Notes: generated by a model from the sequence alone, not told the origin. A DNA stretch of 64,000 nucleotides from Sphingobium sp. Cam5-1 (GCF_015693305.1 NZ_CP065138.1:496001-560000), one strand, 5' to 3'. Positions 37,311-45,147 are shown, counted from the stretch's first letter. A program made the numbers and translations.

Positions 37311-38645
37311 ATGGGTGGCATGTCGGATTTCGAGAGATTGGCGGCCCTGCCCGACGTGGCGCGTGAGCGGGTGCTGGCGGGGCTGAATGGCGCGGCGGCG
37401 CAGGCTTTGGAGCATGATTGGGAATGGCTGGCGCGGCCTGAGCAGCTGGCGCCTGAGGGAGACTGGCGTGTCTGGTTGATGATGGCGGGGCGTGGGTTTG
37501 GCAAGACGCGGGCCGGGGCGGAATGGGTGCGGCGGGTTGCGGAGAGCGATGGCGCGGCGCGGATTGCGCTGGTGGGCGCGACATTGGGCGAGGCGCGCAG
37601 TGTGATGGTGGAGGGGCCTTCGGGGCTGCTGTCGATTGCGCCCTGGTGGAACCGGCCGGTCTTTTCTCCGGCGCTGCGGCGGCTGGTGTGGCCCAATGGG
37701 GCGATGGCTCTGCTGTTTGGGGCGGCTGATCCGGAATCGCTGCGTGGGCCGCAGTTCAGCCATGGCTGGGCGGACGAGATTGCGAAATGGCCGCAGGGGG
37801 AAGCGGCGTGGGACAATATGATGATGGGGATGCGGCTGGGGCGGGCGCCTCAAGTGATGGCGACGACGACGCCGCGTCCGGTGGCGCTGGTGCGTGGGCT
37901 GGTGGCGCGGGATGGCGCTGATGTCGCGGTGACGCGGGGGCGGACGGCGGACAATGCGCTCAACCTGGCCGATGGTTTCGTGGCGGCGATGGAGCAGAAC
38001 TATGGCGCGACGCGGCTGGGGCGGCAGGAACTGGACGGCGAGCTGATCGAGGAGGTGGAGGGCGCGCTGTGGAACCGGGCGCTGCTGGAGCGGTGCCGGG
38101 TGGCGTATGTGCCGGGCGGCGATGGTGGCGGGGCGTTGCTGTCGCGCGTGGTGATTGGCGTTGATCCTCCGGCGTCGGCGCATGGTGATGCTTGTGGGAT
38201 CGTGGTCGTGGGGTTTGGTGGGGATGGTCGGGCTTATGTGATCGCCGATGCGAGTGTCGAGAAGGCGAGCCCTGAAGGCTGGGCGCGGGCGGTGGCTGAG
38301 GCGGCGGCGGTGCATGGTGCTGATCGGGTGATTGCCGAAGCGAATAATGGCGGGGCGATGGTGGAAAGCGTGCTGCGCGCGGCGGAGGCGGCTTTGCCGG
38401 TGCGGCTGGTCCATGCGAGCCGGGGGAAGGCTGCGCGGGCGGAGCCGGTGGCGGCTTTGTATGAAGCCGGGCGGGTGCGGCATCGTGGGGCGTTCTGGGC
38501 GCTGGAGGATGAGATGTGCGGGCTGATCGCCGGGGGTGGCTATGTGGGTCCGGGGCGGTCGCCGGATCGGGCGGATGCGCTGGTGTGGGCTTTGACGGAA
38601 TTGATGCTTGGGCGGCGTGGCGATGCGCGGGTGCGGGCGGTTTGA
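37311..38645 (+). CDS. Gene transfer agent terminase large subunit (g2)
   Basis: 444 residues from ATG 37311, with ATG 37320 as a near alternative. The ATPase has Walker A MAGRGFGKTRAGAEW (about 58) and the Walker B region FSHGWADEIAKWP. The C-terminal RNase-H-like nuclease domain has the catalytic Asp in VVIGVDPPASAHGD and later IAEANNGGAM. It packages host DNA fragments into GTA heads by headful cutting. The motor and nuclease motifs are complete. Confidence 0.95.
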   Translation: MGGMSDFERLAALPDVARERVLAGLNGAAAQALEHDWEWLARPEQLAPEGDWRVWLMMAGRGFGKTRAGAEWVRRVAESDGAARIALVGATLGEARSVMVEGPSGLLSIAPWWNRPVFSPALRRLVWPNGAMALLFGAADPESLRGPQFSHGWADEIAKWPQGEAAWDNMMMGMRLGRAPQVMATTTPRPVALVRGLVARDGADVAVTRGRTADNALNLADGFVAAMEQNYGATRLGRQELDGELIEEVEGALWNRALLERCRVAYVPGGDGGGALLSRVVIGVDPPASAHGDACGIVVVGFGGDGRAYVIADASVEKASPEGWARAVAEAAAVHGADRVIAEANNGGAMVESVLRAAEAALPVRLVHASRGKAARAEPVAALYEAGRVRHRGAFWALEDEMCGLIAGGGYVGPGRSPDRADALVWALTELMLGRRGDARVRAV

Positions 38646-38705
38646 GGAACCGGGCTGGCAGGCGCGGCGTATTATCCCATGTCAATATTCTAGGGAGTGA
38701 GGCTG

Positions 38706-39044
38706 ATGAAATTGGCCAGAATCATGATGGTGGCGGCTGGCGCGACTTTGGTTGCGACGCCGGTGATGGCGGCTTCGCTCAATAGTAAGGAGCGGGCGCG
38801 GGTAGCGCGGGCGGCTCCGCGTGATCGGGATGATGTGCGCTATTGCTTGTTGCAGGCGAAGAAGGGGCGCGATCGCGGGACGGTGATTGGTGCGGCTGGT
38901 GGTGTTGGCGTGGGTGCTCTGGCTGGTGGAAGTTTGGGTGAATCCTTGCTGGCAGGCGCGGCTGGGGCTGTGGCTGGGCGTGTGATCGGGAAGAGTGAGG
39001 GGACCAACGCCGAGTGCGATCGGGTTTTGCGGCGTAATCCTTGA
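38706..39044 (+). CDS. Small exported glycine-zipper protein
   Basis: 112 residues from ATG 38706, with a GGGAG-type site; a GTG three codons earlier is possible. A signal peptide (MKLARIMMVAAGATLVATPVMAA) is followed by a basic segment and a glycine-rich zipper (GTVIGAAGGVGVGALAGGSLG, AAGAVAGRVIG) and two cysteines (RYCLLQ, AECDRV). This resembles small envelope glycine-zipper proteins rather than phage proteins. It lies between terminase and portal genes, a place with no equivalent in RcGTA. Confidence 0.7.
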   Translation: MKLARIMMVAAGATLVATPVMAASLNSKERARVARAAPRDRDDVRYCLLQAKKGRDRGTVIGAAGGVGVGALAGGSLGESLLAGAAGAVAGRVIGKSEGTNAECDRVLRRNP

Positions 39045-39110
39045 GTTGATGGGCGAGGGGCGCAAGCCCCTCTCCAGGTTGCGGTAGGCGGCACGCCGCC
39101 AACCTTCACC

Positions 39111-39139
39111 ATCCTCTCCCCTGAAGGGGAGAGGATTTT
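39111..39139 (+). terminator. Terminator-like hairpin upstream of the portal gene
   Basis: ATCCTCTCCCC (39111-39121) pairs exactly with GGGGAGAGGAT (39126-39136), TGAA loop, followed by TTTTTG. Preceded by other short hairpins at 39050-39105. It ends the glycine-zipper transcript or limits read-through into the portal gene. Confidence 0.7.
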
Positions 39140-39155
39140 TGTTTGTGGGGCTTTC

Positions 39156-40282
39156 ATGAAATTCTTTGGGGCGAGGGCGGCGCGTGCGGGCGCGCGGCCG
39201 GTGTTGGCGCGTGCCTGGGGGTCGGGCGCGGTGGCTTTGGGGGAGTGGCCTGCTTCCTATGAGGCGCAGGTACGCAGTGGCGTTATCGGTAATCCGGTGG
39301 CGCAGCGGGCTTTGCGGCTGGTGTCGGAGGGCGCGGGGGCTACGGCTTTGCTGGCGAATGGGGTCGAGGAGGGGGAGCGCAGAGATGTGCTGTCGCTGCT
39401 GACGCGTTGTTCGGCGGGGCAGGGGTTGGTCGAGACGTTGGCGAGTCATTTGCTGCTGCATGGCAATGGCTATGTGCAGGTGATGATGGGGGCGGATAGC
39501 AAGCCGGTCGAGCTATATGCGCTGCGTCCCGAGCGGGTGAGCGTTGAGGCGGATGCGCGGGGGTGGCCTGCGGCTTATCTCTATCGGGTCGGGGACAGCG
39601 TGACGCGGTTGCTGCCTGAGGATGCGGCGGGGCGTGCTTCGATCCTGCATCTGAAAGCGCTGCATCCGTTGGATGATCATTATGGGCTGGGTTGTGTTGG
39701 GGCGGCTGCGGGGGCGGTGGCGATCCACAATGCGGCGACGGTGTGGAACAAGGCTCTGCTGGACAATGCGGCGCGGCCTTCGGGGCTATGGTTTACGATC
39801 CGGGGGACGGGTCGGTGATGTCGCCTGAGCAGTTCGAGCGGGTGAAGCGGGAGATGGAGGTGGCCTTTTCCGGCGCGGCCAATGCGGGGCGGCCGATGTT
39901 GCTGGAGGGCGGGCTGGATTGGAAGGCGATGAGCCTGACGCCTGCGGAGATGGACTTTGTGGGCCTGAAGGCGGCGGCGGCGCGGGAGATTGCCTTGGCT
40001 TTCGGGGTGCCGCCGATGCTGATGGGCCTACCGGGCGACAATGCTTACGCCAATTATCGGGAGGCGAACAAGGCGTTGTGGCGGCAGACGATCTTGCCGC
40101 TGGTGGCGAAGATTTGCGGCGGGCTGGCGCAGGGTTTGCAGGGATGGTGGCCGGGGTTGAGCCTGGCGGCGGATCTGGATGCTGTGCCTGCCTTGTCGGA
40201 CGAGCGGGCGGCTTTGTGGGAGCGGGTGGCTGCGGCGGATTTTCTCTCGGCGGATGAGAAGAGGGCGATGTTGGGGATTTGA
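39156..40282 (+). pseudogene. Gene transfer agent portal protein (g3), frameshifted
   Basis: The first frame (39156-39818, MKFFGARAARAGAR through NAARPSGLWFTI) is the N-terminal 60% of an HK97-type portal protein, with HGNGYVQVMM, LYALRPERVSV and LHPLDDHYGLG. It then runs into a stop. The rest (MVYDPGDGSVMSPEQFERVK through DEKRAMLGI) continues in the next frame. The reading shifts at 39782-39785, where a run of four G would restore the frame if it were five. The whole would be about 375 residues, normal for the family. Either a real inactivating mutation or a homopolymer sequencing error; the latter is plausible because the shift is the only damage. Confidence 0.9.
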
Positions 40283-40284
40283 TG

Positions 40285-40408
40285 TTCGCGCAGAGGCGCA
40301 GAGGGCGCGGAGGTTTTTTGTTCACGCGAAGGCGCGGAGATTTGTTGGAGGGCCGCCTTTGGGCGGCTTTTTTCTTGTTCTGCGTCCTCTGCGCCTCTGC
40401 GCGAAATG
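40285..40408. repeat. Long imperfect inverted repeat around a terminator hairpin
   Basis: GCGCAGAGGCGCAGAGGGCG near 40287 and the inverted TGCGTCCTCTGCGCCTCTGC near 40381 flank the hairpin at 40351-40376. The CGCAGAGGCGCAGAG unit is a dispersed intergenic repeat type in sphingomonads. Located between the portal and g3.5 genes. Confidence 0.7.
40351..40376 (+). terminator. Intrinsic terminator between portal and g3.5 genes
   Basis: GGCCGCC and GGGCGGC arms around a short loop, followed by a run of six T and CTTG. It is a strong match, yet lies inside the GTA cluster. Confidence 0.75.
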
Positions 40409-40423
40409 ATTGGGAGTAGGGCC

Positions 40424-40744
40424 ATGAAATATGATGGCGAGATGCTGGCGCGGCTGGTGGCGCAGGCCGAGGGCGCGCCGGGGCGGATGGACATGCTGAT
40501 GATCCGGGCGCTGATCGAGGAGGCGAGCGAGTTGGGGGCTGGGCGGGCGTTGGAGCGATTGGGCTTGAGCGACCGGAGCGCGGAGAAGGATGTGCGGGAG
40601 TTGCGTGAGCTGCTGTCCGCCTGGCGTGATGCGAAGAAGGCGGCTCGCGGGGCGGTGGTTAGCTGGGCGGTGCGGATCGTGATGGCGCTGGTGTTGCTCG
40701 GCGTGGCGGTGAAGGCTGGGTTGATCGGGATGGTGCGCGGATGA
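40424..40744 (+). CDS. DUF6127-type gene transfer agent protein (g3.5 position)
   Basis: 106 residues from ATG 40424 (MKYDGEMLARLVAQAEGA), with GGGAG upstream. A helical soluble part (RALIEEASELGAGRALERLGLSD, AEKDVRELRELLSAWRDAKKAA) is followed by a C-terminal membrane helix (WAVRIVMALVLLGVAVKAGLI). The position corresponds to RcGTA g3.5. The stop overlaps the protease start (ATGA), so the two are translationally coupled. Function unknown; the membrane anchor and capsid neighbourhood suggest a role in head assembly. Confidence 0.75.
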   Translation: MKYDGEMLARLVAQAEGAPGRMDMLMIRALIEEASELGAGRALERLGLSDRSAEKDVRELRELLSAWRDAKKAARGAVVSWAVRIVMALVLLGVAVKAGLIGMVRG

Positions 40745-41196
40745 GTGGGGCGGCGGTGCTTGACGCTTCTCGACTGCGCTCGAAGCGAACGGATGTTGGA
40801 AAGGGGGATGTTCGGTTCGCTGGATACGCGGCGGTGTTCGATCGGGTGGATCATGGCGGCGACGTGGTGCGGCCGGGGGCCTTTGCGGGCGTGGCGGCGG
40901 GGGTGCCGTTGCTGTGGCAGCATCTGCCGGGTGAGGCGATCGGGACGGTCGAGCGGGTGGAGGAGGATGCGCGCGGGCTGCGGGTGATCGGGCGGGTGTC
41001 GGGCAGGACTTCGGCCGGGCGGGCTGCGGCGCGGGCTTTGAAGGAGCGCGCGGTGGATGGGTTGTCCTTTGGCTATCGGGTGCGGGAGGCGCGGGGAGCC
41101 GGGCCGCGCGAACTGCTGGCGCTGGGGTTGGTGGAGGTGAGCGTGGTGACGCATCCGATGCAGCCTTTGGCGCGGGTGATTGCGGTGGAGGGGTAG
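40741..41196 (+). CDS. Gene transfer agent HK97-type prohead protease (g4)
   Basis: 151 residues. The protease core is VRFAGYAAVFDRVDHGGDVVRPGAF, VPLLWQHLPGEAIGTVE (catalytic His), VDGLSFGYRV (catalytic Ser) and ALGLVEVSVVTHPM. It cleaves the N-terminal delta domain of the major capsid protein during maturation. The first 20 residues include LDASRLRSKRTDVGK, which is encoded by a REP-like sequence also found intergenically at 45090-45118, so the N-terminus seems to have been extended by a repeat insertion. Confidence 0.93.
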   Translation: MSGAAVLDASRLRSKRTDVGKGDVRFAGYAAVFDRVDHGGDVVRPGAFAGVAAGVPLLWQHLPGEAIGTVERVEEDARGLRVIGRVSGRTSAGRAAARALKERAVDGLSFGYRVREARGAGPRELLALGLVEVSVVTHPMQPLARVIAVEG

Positions 41197-41204
41197 GGAA
41201 AGCC

Positions 41205-41280
41205 CCCTCATCCAACTTCGCCTAGCCAGCAAGCTGGCAAGGCTTCGTATCCTTCTCCCCCGTGGGGAGAAGGTTTTTTT
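41205..41280. repeat. REP-like repeat unit upstream of the capsid gene, ending in a terminator
   Basis: Begins CCCTCATCCAACTTCGCCTA, contains GCCAGCAAGCTGGC, then the hairpin CCTTCTCCCC (41251-41260) with GGGGAGAAGG (41264-41273) followed by seven T. A sister copy lies at 42418-42489 on the other side of the capsid gene. It could act as an intrinsic terminator just before the capsid ribosome binding site. Confidence 0.85.
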
Positions 41281-41298
41281 ATGTGCGAGGAGTGGTTG

Positions 41299-42411
41299 AT
41301 GACGGATCAGTTGGAAGCGAGCTTTGATGCGGTGGTGCAGGGTGAGCGTATCGAGGCGCTGGAGGGTGAGGTTGCGGCACTGAAAGGGGCGCTGGTGCAG
41401 CAGCAGCGGCCTGCGCTGGATGGGGTGAAGGGTGGGTCGTTCGATCCCAAGCGGGCGGCTTTTGTGGAGCGTTATGTGCGACAGGGGCTTGAGGCGGGTG
41501 TGGAGCTGAAGAGCTTTTCCGGGGCGAGTGGCGCTGCGGGAGGCTATGCGGTGCCGCGTGAGATTGACCAGATCATCGACGCGACATTGAAGAGCATCTC
41601 GCCGATCCGGTCGATCGCCAATGTCGTGCGTACGGGTAGCGCTGGCTATCGCAAGCTGGTGACTTCGGGCGGCATCGTGTCGGGCTGGGCGAGCGAGACG
41701 GGGGCGCGGGCCGAGACGGCGACGCCGAGCTTTAACGAGATCGTGCCGCCTTATGGTGAGCTGTATGCCAATCCGGCGGCGAGCCAGGCGATGCTGGATG
41801 ATGCGCAGTTTGATGTCGAAGGCTGGCTGGCGGGCGAGATCGCGCGTGAATTTGCGGCGGCGGAGGGCGCGGCCTTCGTCAACGGCAATGGCACGAACAA
41901 GCCCAAGGGGTTCCTGACCTATACGGCGACCAATGAGGCGGACAGCGTGCGTGCCTTTGGCTCGCTGCAATATGTGGCTTCGGGGGCTTCGGGTGCCTTT
42001 GCGGCGTCGGGTCAGGAGAAGCTGATCGATTTGGTGCAGAGCCTGCGGGCGCCCTATCGTCAGGGGGCGTGCTTCGTGATGAATTCGGCGACGCTGGCCG
42101 TCATTCGCAAGATGAAGACGAGCGATGGGGCGTTTATCTGGCAGCCTTCATTGGCCGCTGGGCAGCCTGCGACGCTGCTGGGCTATCCGGTGGTGGAGGC
42201 CGAGGACATGCCGGATATTGCGGCGGGTTCGCTGTCGATCGCCTTTGGTAATTTCCAGGCGGGCTATGTGATCTCTGAACGTAGCGAGACGAGCATCCTG
42301 CGCGATCCGTTCAGCAACAAGCCGTTCGTGCATTTCTATGCGGTGAAGCGGATTGGTGGTGCCGTTTCCAACTCGGAGGCGATCAAGCTGATGAAGTTCG
42401 CGGCTTCGTAA
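41299..42411 (+). CDS. Gene transfer agent major capsid protein (g5, HK97 fold)
   Basis: 370 residues from ATG 41299 (MTDQLEASFDAVVQGERIEALE), with GAGGAG upstream. A helical N-terminal delta/scaffold region (about 1-70) is followed by the mature HK97 fold: GGYAVPREIDQIIDATLKSISPIR, GWASETGARAET, GEIAREFAAAEGAAFVNGNG and QAGYVISERSETSILRDPFS. It forms the GTA head after cleavage by g4. The gene is flanked on both sides by near-identical REP-like units. Confidence 0.96.
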   Translation: MTDQLEASFDAVVQGERIEALEGEVAALKGALVQQQRPALDGVKGGSFDPKRAAFVERYVRQGLEAGVELKSFSGASGAAGGYAVPREIDQIIDATLKSISPIRSIANVVRTGSAGYRKLVTSGGIVSGWASETGARAETATPSFNEIVPPYGELYANPAASQAMLDDAQFDVEGWLAGEIAREFAAAEGAAFVNGNGTNKPKGFLTYTATNEADSVRAFGSLQYVASGASGAFAASGQEKLIDLVQSLRAPYRQGACFVMNSATLAVIRKMKTSDGAFIWQPSLAAGQPATLLGYPVVEAEDMPDIAAGSLSIAFGNFQAGYVISERSETSILRDPFSNKPFVHFYAVKRIGGAVSNSEAIKLMKFAAS

Positions 42412-42417
42412 GAGGCA

Positions 42418-42489
42418 CCCTCATCCAAGTTCGCCTAACCGGCTGTGCCGGTAAGGCTACCTATCCTTCTCCCGCTTGCGGGAGAAGGA
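42418..42489. repeat. REP-like repeat unit downstream of the capsid gene
   Basis: Begins CCCTCATCCAAGTTCGCCTA, contains ACCGGCTGTGCCGGT and ends in the hairpin CCTTCTCCCGC/GCGGGAGAAGG. It is clearly the same family as 41205-41280 in the same orientation, but its T run is lost. It could protect the capsid mRNA 3' end. Confidence 0.85.
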
Positions 42490-42513
42490 CTTTGCTGACG
42501 GGAGGGGCGGTTG

Positions 42514-43050
42514 GTGTTGGTGCGGGAAGAGGTTGGGGCGGCGGGGGCGTCGCTTGAGGAATTGAAGGATTATCTGCGGATTAGTGGGAGTGGCGAGGAT
42601 GGGTTGCTCGACGGGCTGCTTAGAAGTGCGACGGCGTTGTGCGAGCAGTTTCTGGGGCAATGGCTGATCCTGGGCGAAGCGCGGGAGACGGTGCGGGCTG
42701 ATGGGGGATGGCAGCGGCTGTCGGCCCGGCCTGTGGTGGCGATCCTGGGTGTTGATGCGGTCGGGCCTGACGGGGTGGAGCAGGCGCTGGCTGTCGATGC
42801 CTATTCGGTTGATATCGATGCGGCGGGGGATGGCTGGGTGCGGGCGCGGCCCTTGGCTGGCGCGCGGGTGCTGGCGGTGCATTATCGGGCGGGAATGGCC
42901 GAGGATGCGGATGGCCTGCCCGATCCGATCCGGCAGGGGATCGTCCGGCTGGCGACGGAGCATTTTTCGGCGCGTGGCGGTGATGTGGCGACCCCGCCTG
43001 CGGTGGTGAGCGCGCTGTGGCGGCCGTGGCGGCGGATGCGGTTGGCATGA
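42514..43050 (+). CDS. Gene transfer agent head-tail connector (g6)
   Basis: 178 residues, start GTG 42514 with GGAGG upstream (TTG and GTG alternatives follow). The pattern SLEELKDYLRISGSGEDGLLDGLLRSATALCEQFLGQWL matches the gp6-like/phiE125 gp8 head-tail connector family, with PIRQGIVRLATEHFSARG near the C-terminus. It forms the adaptor ring between portal and stopper in GTA and HK97-type particles. The stop overlaps the next start (ATGA). Confidence 0.88.
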   Translation: MLVREEVGAAGASLEELKDYLRISGSGEDGLLDGLLRSATALCEQFLGQWLILGEARETVRADGGWQRLSARPVVAILGVDAVGPDGVEQALAVDAYSVDIDAAGDGWVRARPLAGARVLAVHYRAGMAEDADGLPDPIRQGIVRLATEHFSARGGDVATPPAVVSALWRPWRRMRLA

Positions 43051-43244
43051 AGGTGGCGGTGCTGGCGCGGATGGTCGAGCTGCGGGCGGCGCGGCGGCGT
43101 GGGCAAGTGGCCGAGGCGATGCTGGCGGCGGGGGTGGAGGATGCGCGGGTAGAGGGGGAGGCTGTGCTGTTGTCGGGGCGGGGGATGCTGCGGCGGTGGC
43201 TGGGCGACCTTGACCTGCGCGAGAGGGTGAGGGGTGGGGGATGA
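43047..43244 (+). CDS. Small gene transfer agent protein at the g7 position
   Basis: 65 residues from ATG 43047 overlapping the connector stop; its own stop overlaps the g8 start. Sequence MKVAVLARMVELRAARRRGQ, VEDARVEGEAVLLSGRGML and RWLGDLDLRERV. In RcGTA the g7 gene here encodes a head closure (stopper) protein; this one is shorter and I see no clear family motif. Assigned by position and coupling. Confidence 0.65.
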   Translation: MKVAVLARMVELRAARRRGQVAEAMLAAGVEDARVEGEAVLLSGRGMLRRWLGDLDLRERVRGGG

Positions 43245-43642
43245 GTGCGGAAGTGACGGTGCGGGCGGCGGTGATTGCTGCTTTGAGTGGTGACGCGACG
43301 TTGATGGGTGGGCTGAATGGCTTGTTTGACGGTCAACCTGCGCGCGCGAGCGTGCCCTATGCGGTGGTGGGGGAGTGTATCGCGAGCGATTGGGGCGCGA
43401 AGGATGTGGACGGGCGCGAGCTGCGGCTGACGATTGGGCTGCATGATGCCGGGGAGACGCCGGGGCGGCTGGCGGTGCTGCTGGAGCGCGTTGATGGCGT
43501 GATGCAGGTTTTGGAATTGGCCGAGGGCTGGCGGATCGTGGGGGTGCGGTTGATCCGGTCTCGGGTGGTGAAGGGGCGCGAAAAGGACGCCTGGCAGGCG
43601 GTTGTGGATTATCGGGTGCGGGTGGTTCGGGAGGCGGGTTAG
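43241..43642 (+). CDS. DUF3168 protein, gene transfer agent tail terminator (g8)
   Basis: 133 residues, start overlapping the previous stop. Motifs RAAVIAALSGDATLMGGLNGLFDG, PYAVVGECIASDWGAKD, LRLTIGLHDAGETPGRLAVLLERV and WQAVVDYRVRV are those of DUF3168, the tail terminator or tail-completion protein. It would cap the tail tube at the head end. Confidence 0.9.
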   Translation: MSAEVTVRAAVIAALSGDATLMGGLNGLFDGQPARASVPYAVVGECIASDWGAKDVDGRELRLTIGLHDAGETPGRLAVLLERVDGVMQVLELAEGWRIVGVRLIRSRVVKGREKDAWQAVVDYRVRVVREAG

Positions 43643-43671
43643 ACCTTTTAAAGGAACCGCCACCTCTCATT

Positions 43672-43744
43672 CGTTCGCCCTGAGCCTGTCGAAGGGCCTT
43701 CCTTCTTTAAGAAGTAGAGGGCTTCGACAAGCTCAGCCCGAACG
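43672..43744. repeat. Inverted pair of sphingomonad REP-like repeats
   Basis: CGTTCGCCCTGAGCCTGTCG begins near 43673, and an inverted copy, GGGCTTCGACAAGCTCAGCC and so on, occupies 43719-43744. The CTGAGC-TGTCGAA core is a dispersed repeat in sphingomonad genomes. The arms face each other between the convergent g8 and reverse-strand gene ends, so it probably serves as a bidirectional terminator. Confidence 0.8.
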
Positions 43745-43781
43745 GGGATGGTTGGGCTGTGCGCGCAGGGCTCCGTGCCCT

Positions 43782-44111
43782 CTAGCCGCCGGGCTTGGAA
43801 TAATCTTCAAACTCGCCGGTGATCTTGTCGACATATTCGGCGATCTGGTCGTCAGCATCGGCTTGGGCGTCCTTGTCGGACATGCCGGTGGATTTGTCGT
43901 CGGCGACGATGGCGGCGCGGAAGGCGGCTTCCTTGGCGCTGCATTTCGACTTCAGCGTGGACTGGAAGTCGCTGAGCGACAGTTTCTTGTCGAGCGCGGG
44001 GCTGATCTCTTTCGCCAGACACTCGGAATACGCCTTGCGGCCAGCGCCGACGGCATCGCCGCTTTGCGCCGACGCGGCCAGCATCATCATGAGGGGAGCA
44101 GCGAAGAACAT
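43782..44111 (-). CDS. Small exported helical protein, reverse strand inside the GTA cluster
   Basis: 109 residues, not recognised. A short signal-like N-terminus (MFFAAPLMMMLAASAQSG) precedes a helical acidic/lysine-rich domain with two cysteines (YSECLAKEI, LKSKCSAKE) and an alternating Asp/Lys/Ala region ending FEDYSKPGG. It resembles small periplasmic proteins of sphingomonads. It reads against the GTA genes between g8 and g9. Confidence 0.7.
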   Translation of the reverse strand: MFFAAPLMMMLAASAQSGDAVGAGRKAYSECLAKEISPALDKKLSLSDFQSTLKSKCSAKEAAFRAAIVADDKSTGMSDKDAQADADDQIAEYVDKITGEFEDYSKPGG

Positions 44112-44165
44112 TCGAACCTCTCCAATCGCAATTCAGGCACGGTTTATCTTACAGGAGAATGCTCC

Positions 44166-44573
44166 ATGGCAGTGGAAAAGGGAAGCGCGTTTCTATTGAA
44201 AGTGGGCGATGGCGGGTCGCCTGTCGCCTATGCGACGGTGGCCGGGATGCGGACCACGCAGCTGTCGGTGAATGGCGAGGGCGTGAACGTTACGTCCAAG
44301 GATTCCGGTGGGTGGCGTGAGTTGCTGTCGGGCGCGGGGGTGCGGTCGGTCAGCGTTTCGGCGGCGGGGATATTTACCGGGTCGGCGGCGGAGGTACGCA
44401 TTCGCAATCATGCGCTGGCCGGGACGATCGAGCAGTTTGAGCTGAGTTTCGAGAGTGGCGAGCGGATGCGCGGGCGCTTTCTGGTCACGCGGCTCGATTA
44501 TGCGGGCGATTATAATGGTGAGCGTAATTATGCGCTTAGCCTGGAAAGCTCTGGCCCGGTGGTGTCGGAATGA
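44166..44573 (+). CDS. Gene transfer agent major tail protein (g9)
   Basis: 135 residues from ATG 44166, with AGGAG upstream. The pattern AVEKGSAFLLKVGDGG, YATVAGMRTTQLSVNGEGVNVTSKDS, WRELLSGAGVRSVSVSAAGIF and GERNYALSLESSG is the TP901-1/RcGTA g9 major tail (tube) family. It polymerises into the GTA tail tube. The stop overlaps the next start by 4 bp. Confidence 0.94.
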   Translation: MAVEKGSAFLLKVGDGGSPVAYATVAGMRTTQLSVNGEGVNVTSKDSGGWRELLSGAGVRSVSVSAAGIFTGSAAEVRIRNHALAGTIEQFELSFESGERMRGRFLVTRLDYAGDYNGERNYALSLESSGPVVSE

Positions 44574-44881
44574 GCGCGGTGAATGAGGCACGCGGCGAGG
44601 CTGCGCTGGAGGTGGCTGGCGAGGCTTTGCGGTTGCGGCCGAGCTTTGCGGCTTTGGTGGCGGCGGAGCAGGAACTGGGGCCGCTGTTTGAGTTGGTGGA
44701 GCGGGCGGCTGCGGGCAAGTTGTCGCTTGCCGATATGGCGGGGCTGTTCTGGCACTGCCTTGCTGATGCGCCCGTGGGGCTGACGCGCGAGAGGCTGGGC
44801 GAGGCGATTGTCGAGGCGGGGCTGGCTAAGCTGTCGCCGGCGTTAAGTGGGATCATCAGGCAGATTTTGGGGGGACGATGA
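44570..44881 (+). CDS. Gene transfer agent g10 family protein (tail assembly)
   Basis: 103 residues, coupled by 4-bp overlaps on both sides. Sequence MSAVNEARGEAALEVAGEAL, LRPSFAALVAAEQELGPLFELVERAAAGKLSLADMAGLFWHCL matches the GTA_gp10 family, a tail assembly chaperone acting with the tape measure protein. Confidence 0.9.
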   Translation: MSAVNEARGEAALEVAGEALRLRPSFAALVAAEQELGPLFELVERAAAGKLSLADMAGLFWHCLADAPVGLTRERLGEAIVEAGLAKLSPALSGIIRQILGGR

Positions 44882-45072
44882 GCTTCTTCAAAACGGCGGC
44901 GCGGCTGGCTGGCGTCGCGGGATGGCTGCTGGGGTGGCGGCCGGATGAGTTTTGGCGCGCGACGCCGGTGGAGTTGGAGGCGGTGTTGCGGGCGGCTCGG
45001 GGAGAGGAGGAGCCGGGGGTCGGGGTGGATGTGGCGGAGCTGGAGCGGCTGCGTGGGGTGATGCCGGATTGA
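44878..45072 (+). CDS. Phage tail assembly chaperone (g10.1, rcc01693 type)
   Basis: 64 residues: FFKTAARLAGVAGWLLGWRPDEFWRATPVELEAVLRAARG. The W-x-P-x-E-F-W-x-A-T-P-x-E motif defines this short family. It is translationally coupled to g10. Together they mimic the gpG/gpGT-type chaperones that coat the tape measure protein. Confidence 0.9.
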   Translation: MSFFKTAARLAGVAGWLLGWRPDEFWRATPVELEAVLRAARGEEEPGVGVDVAELERLRGVMPD

Positions 45073-45147
45073 GGGGGTGCTTTTCCGTTTCTCGACTTCG
45101 CTCGAAACGAACGGAGGTGGGTGCCTGGGGCGCGCCCTCACCCCAAA

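Noticed and set aside
40054..41970. 638-residue reverse open frame across g3-g5
   Set aside because: It crosses several forward genes and terminators and is rich in Arg, Pro and His. Not a gene.
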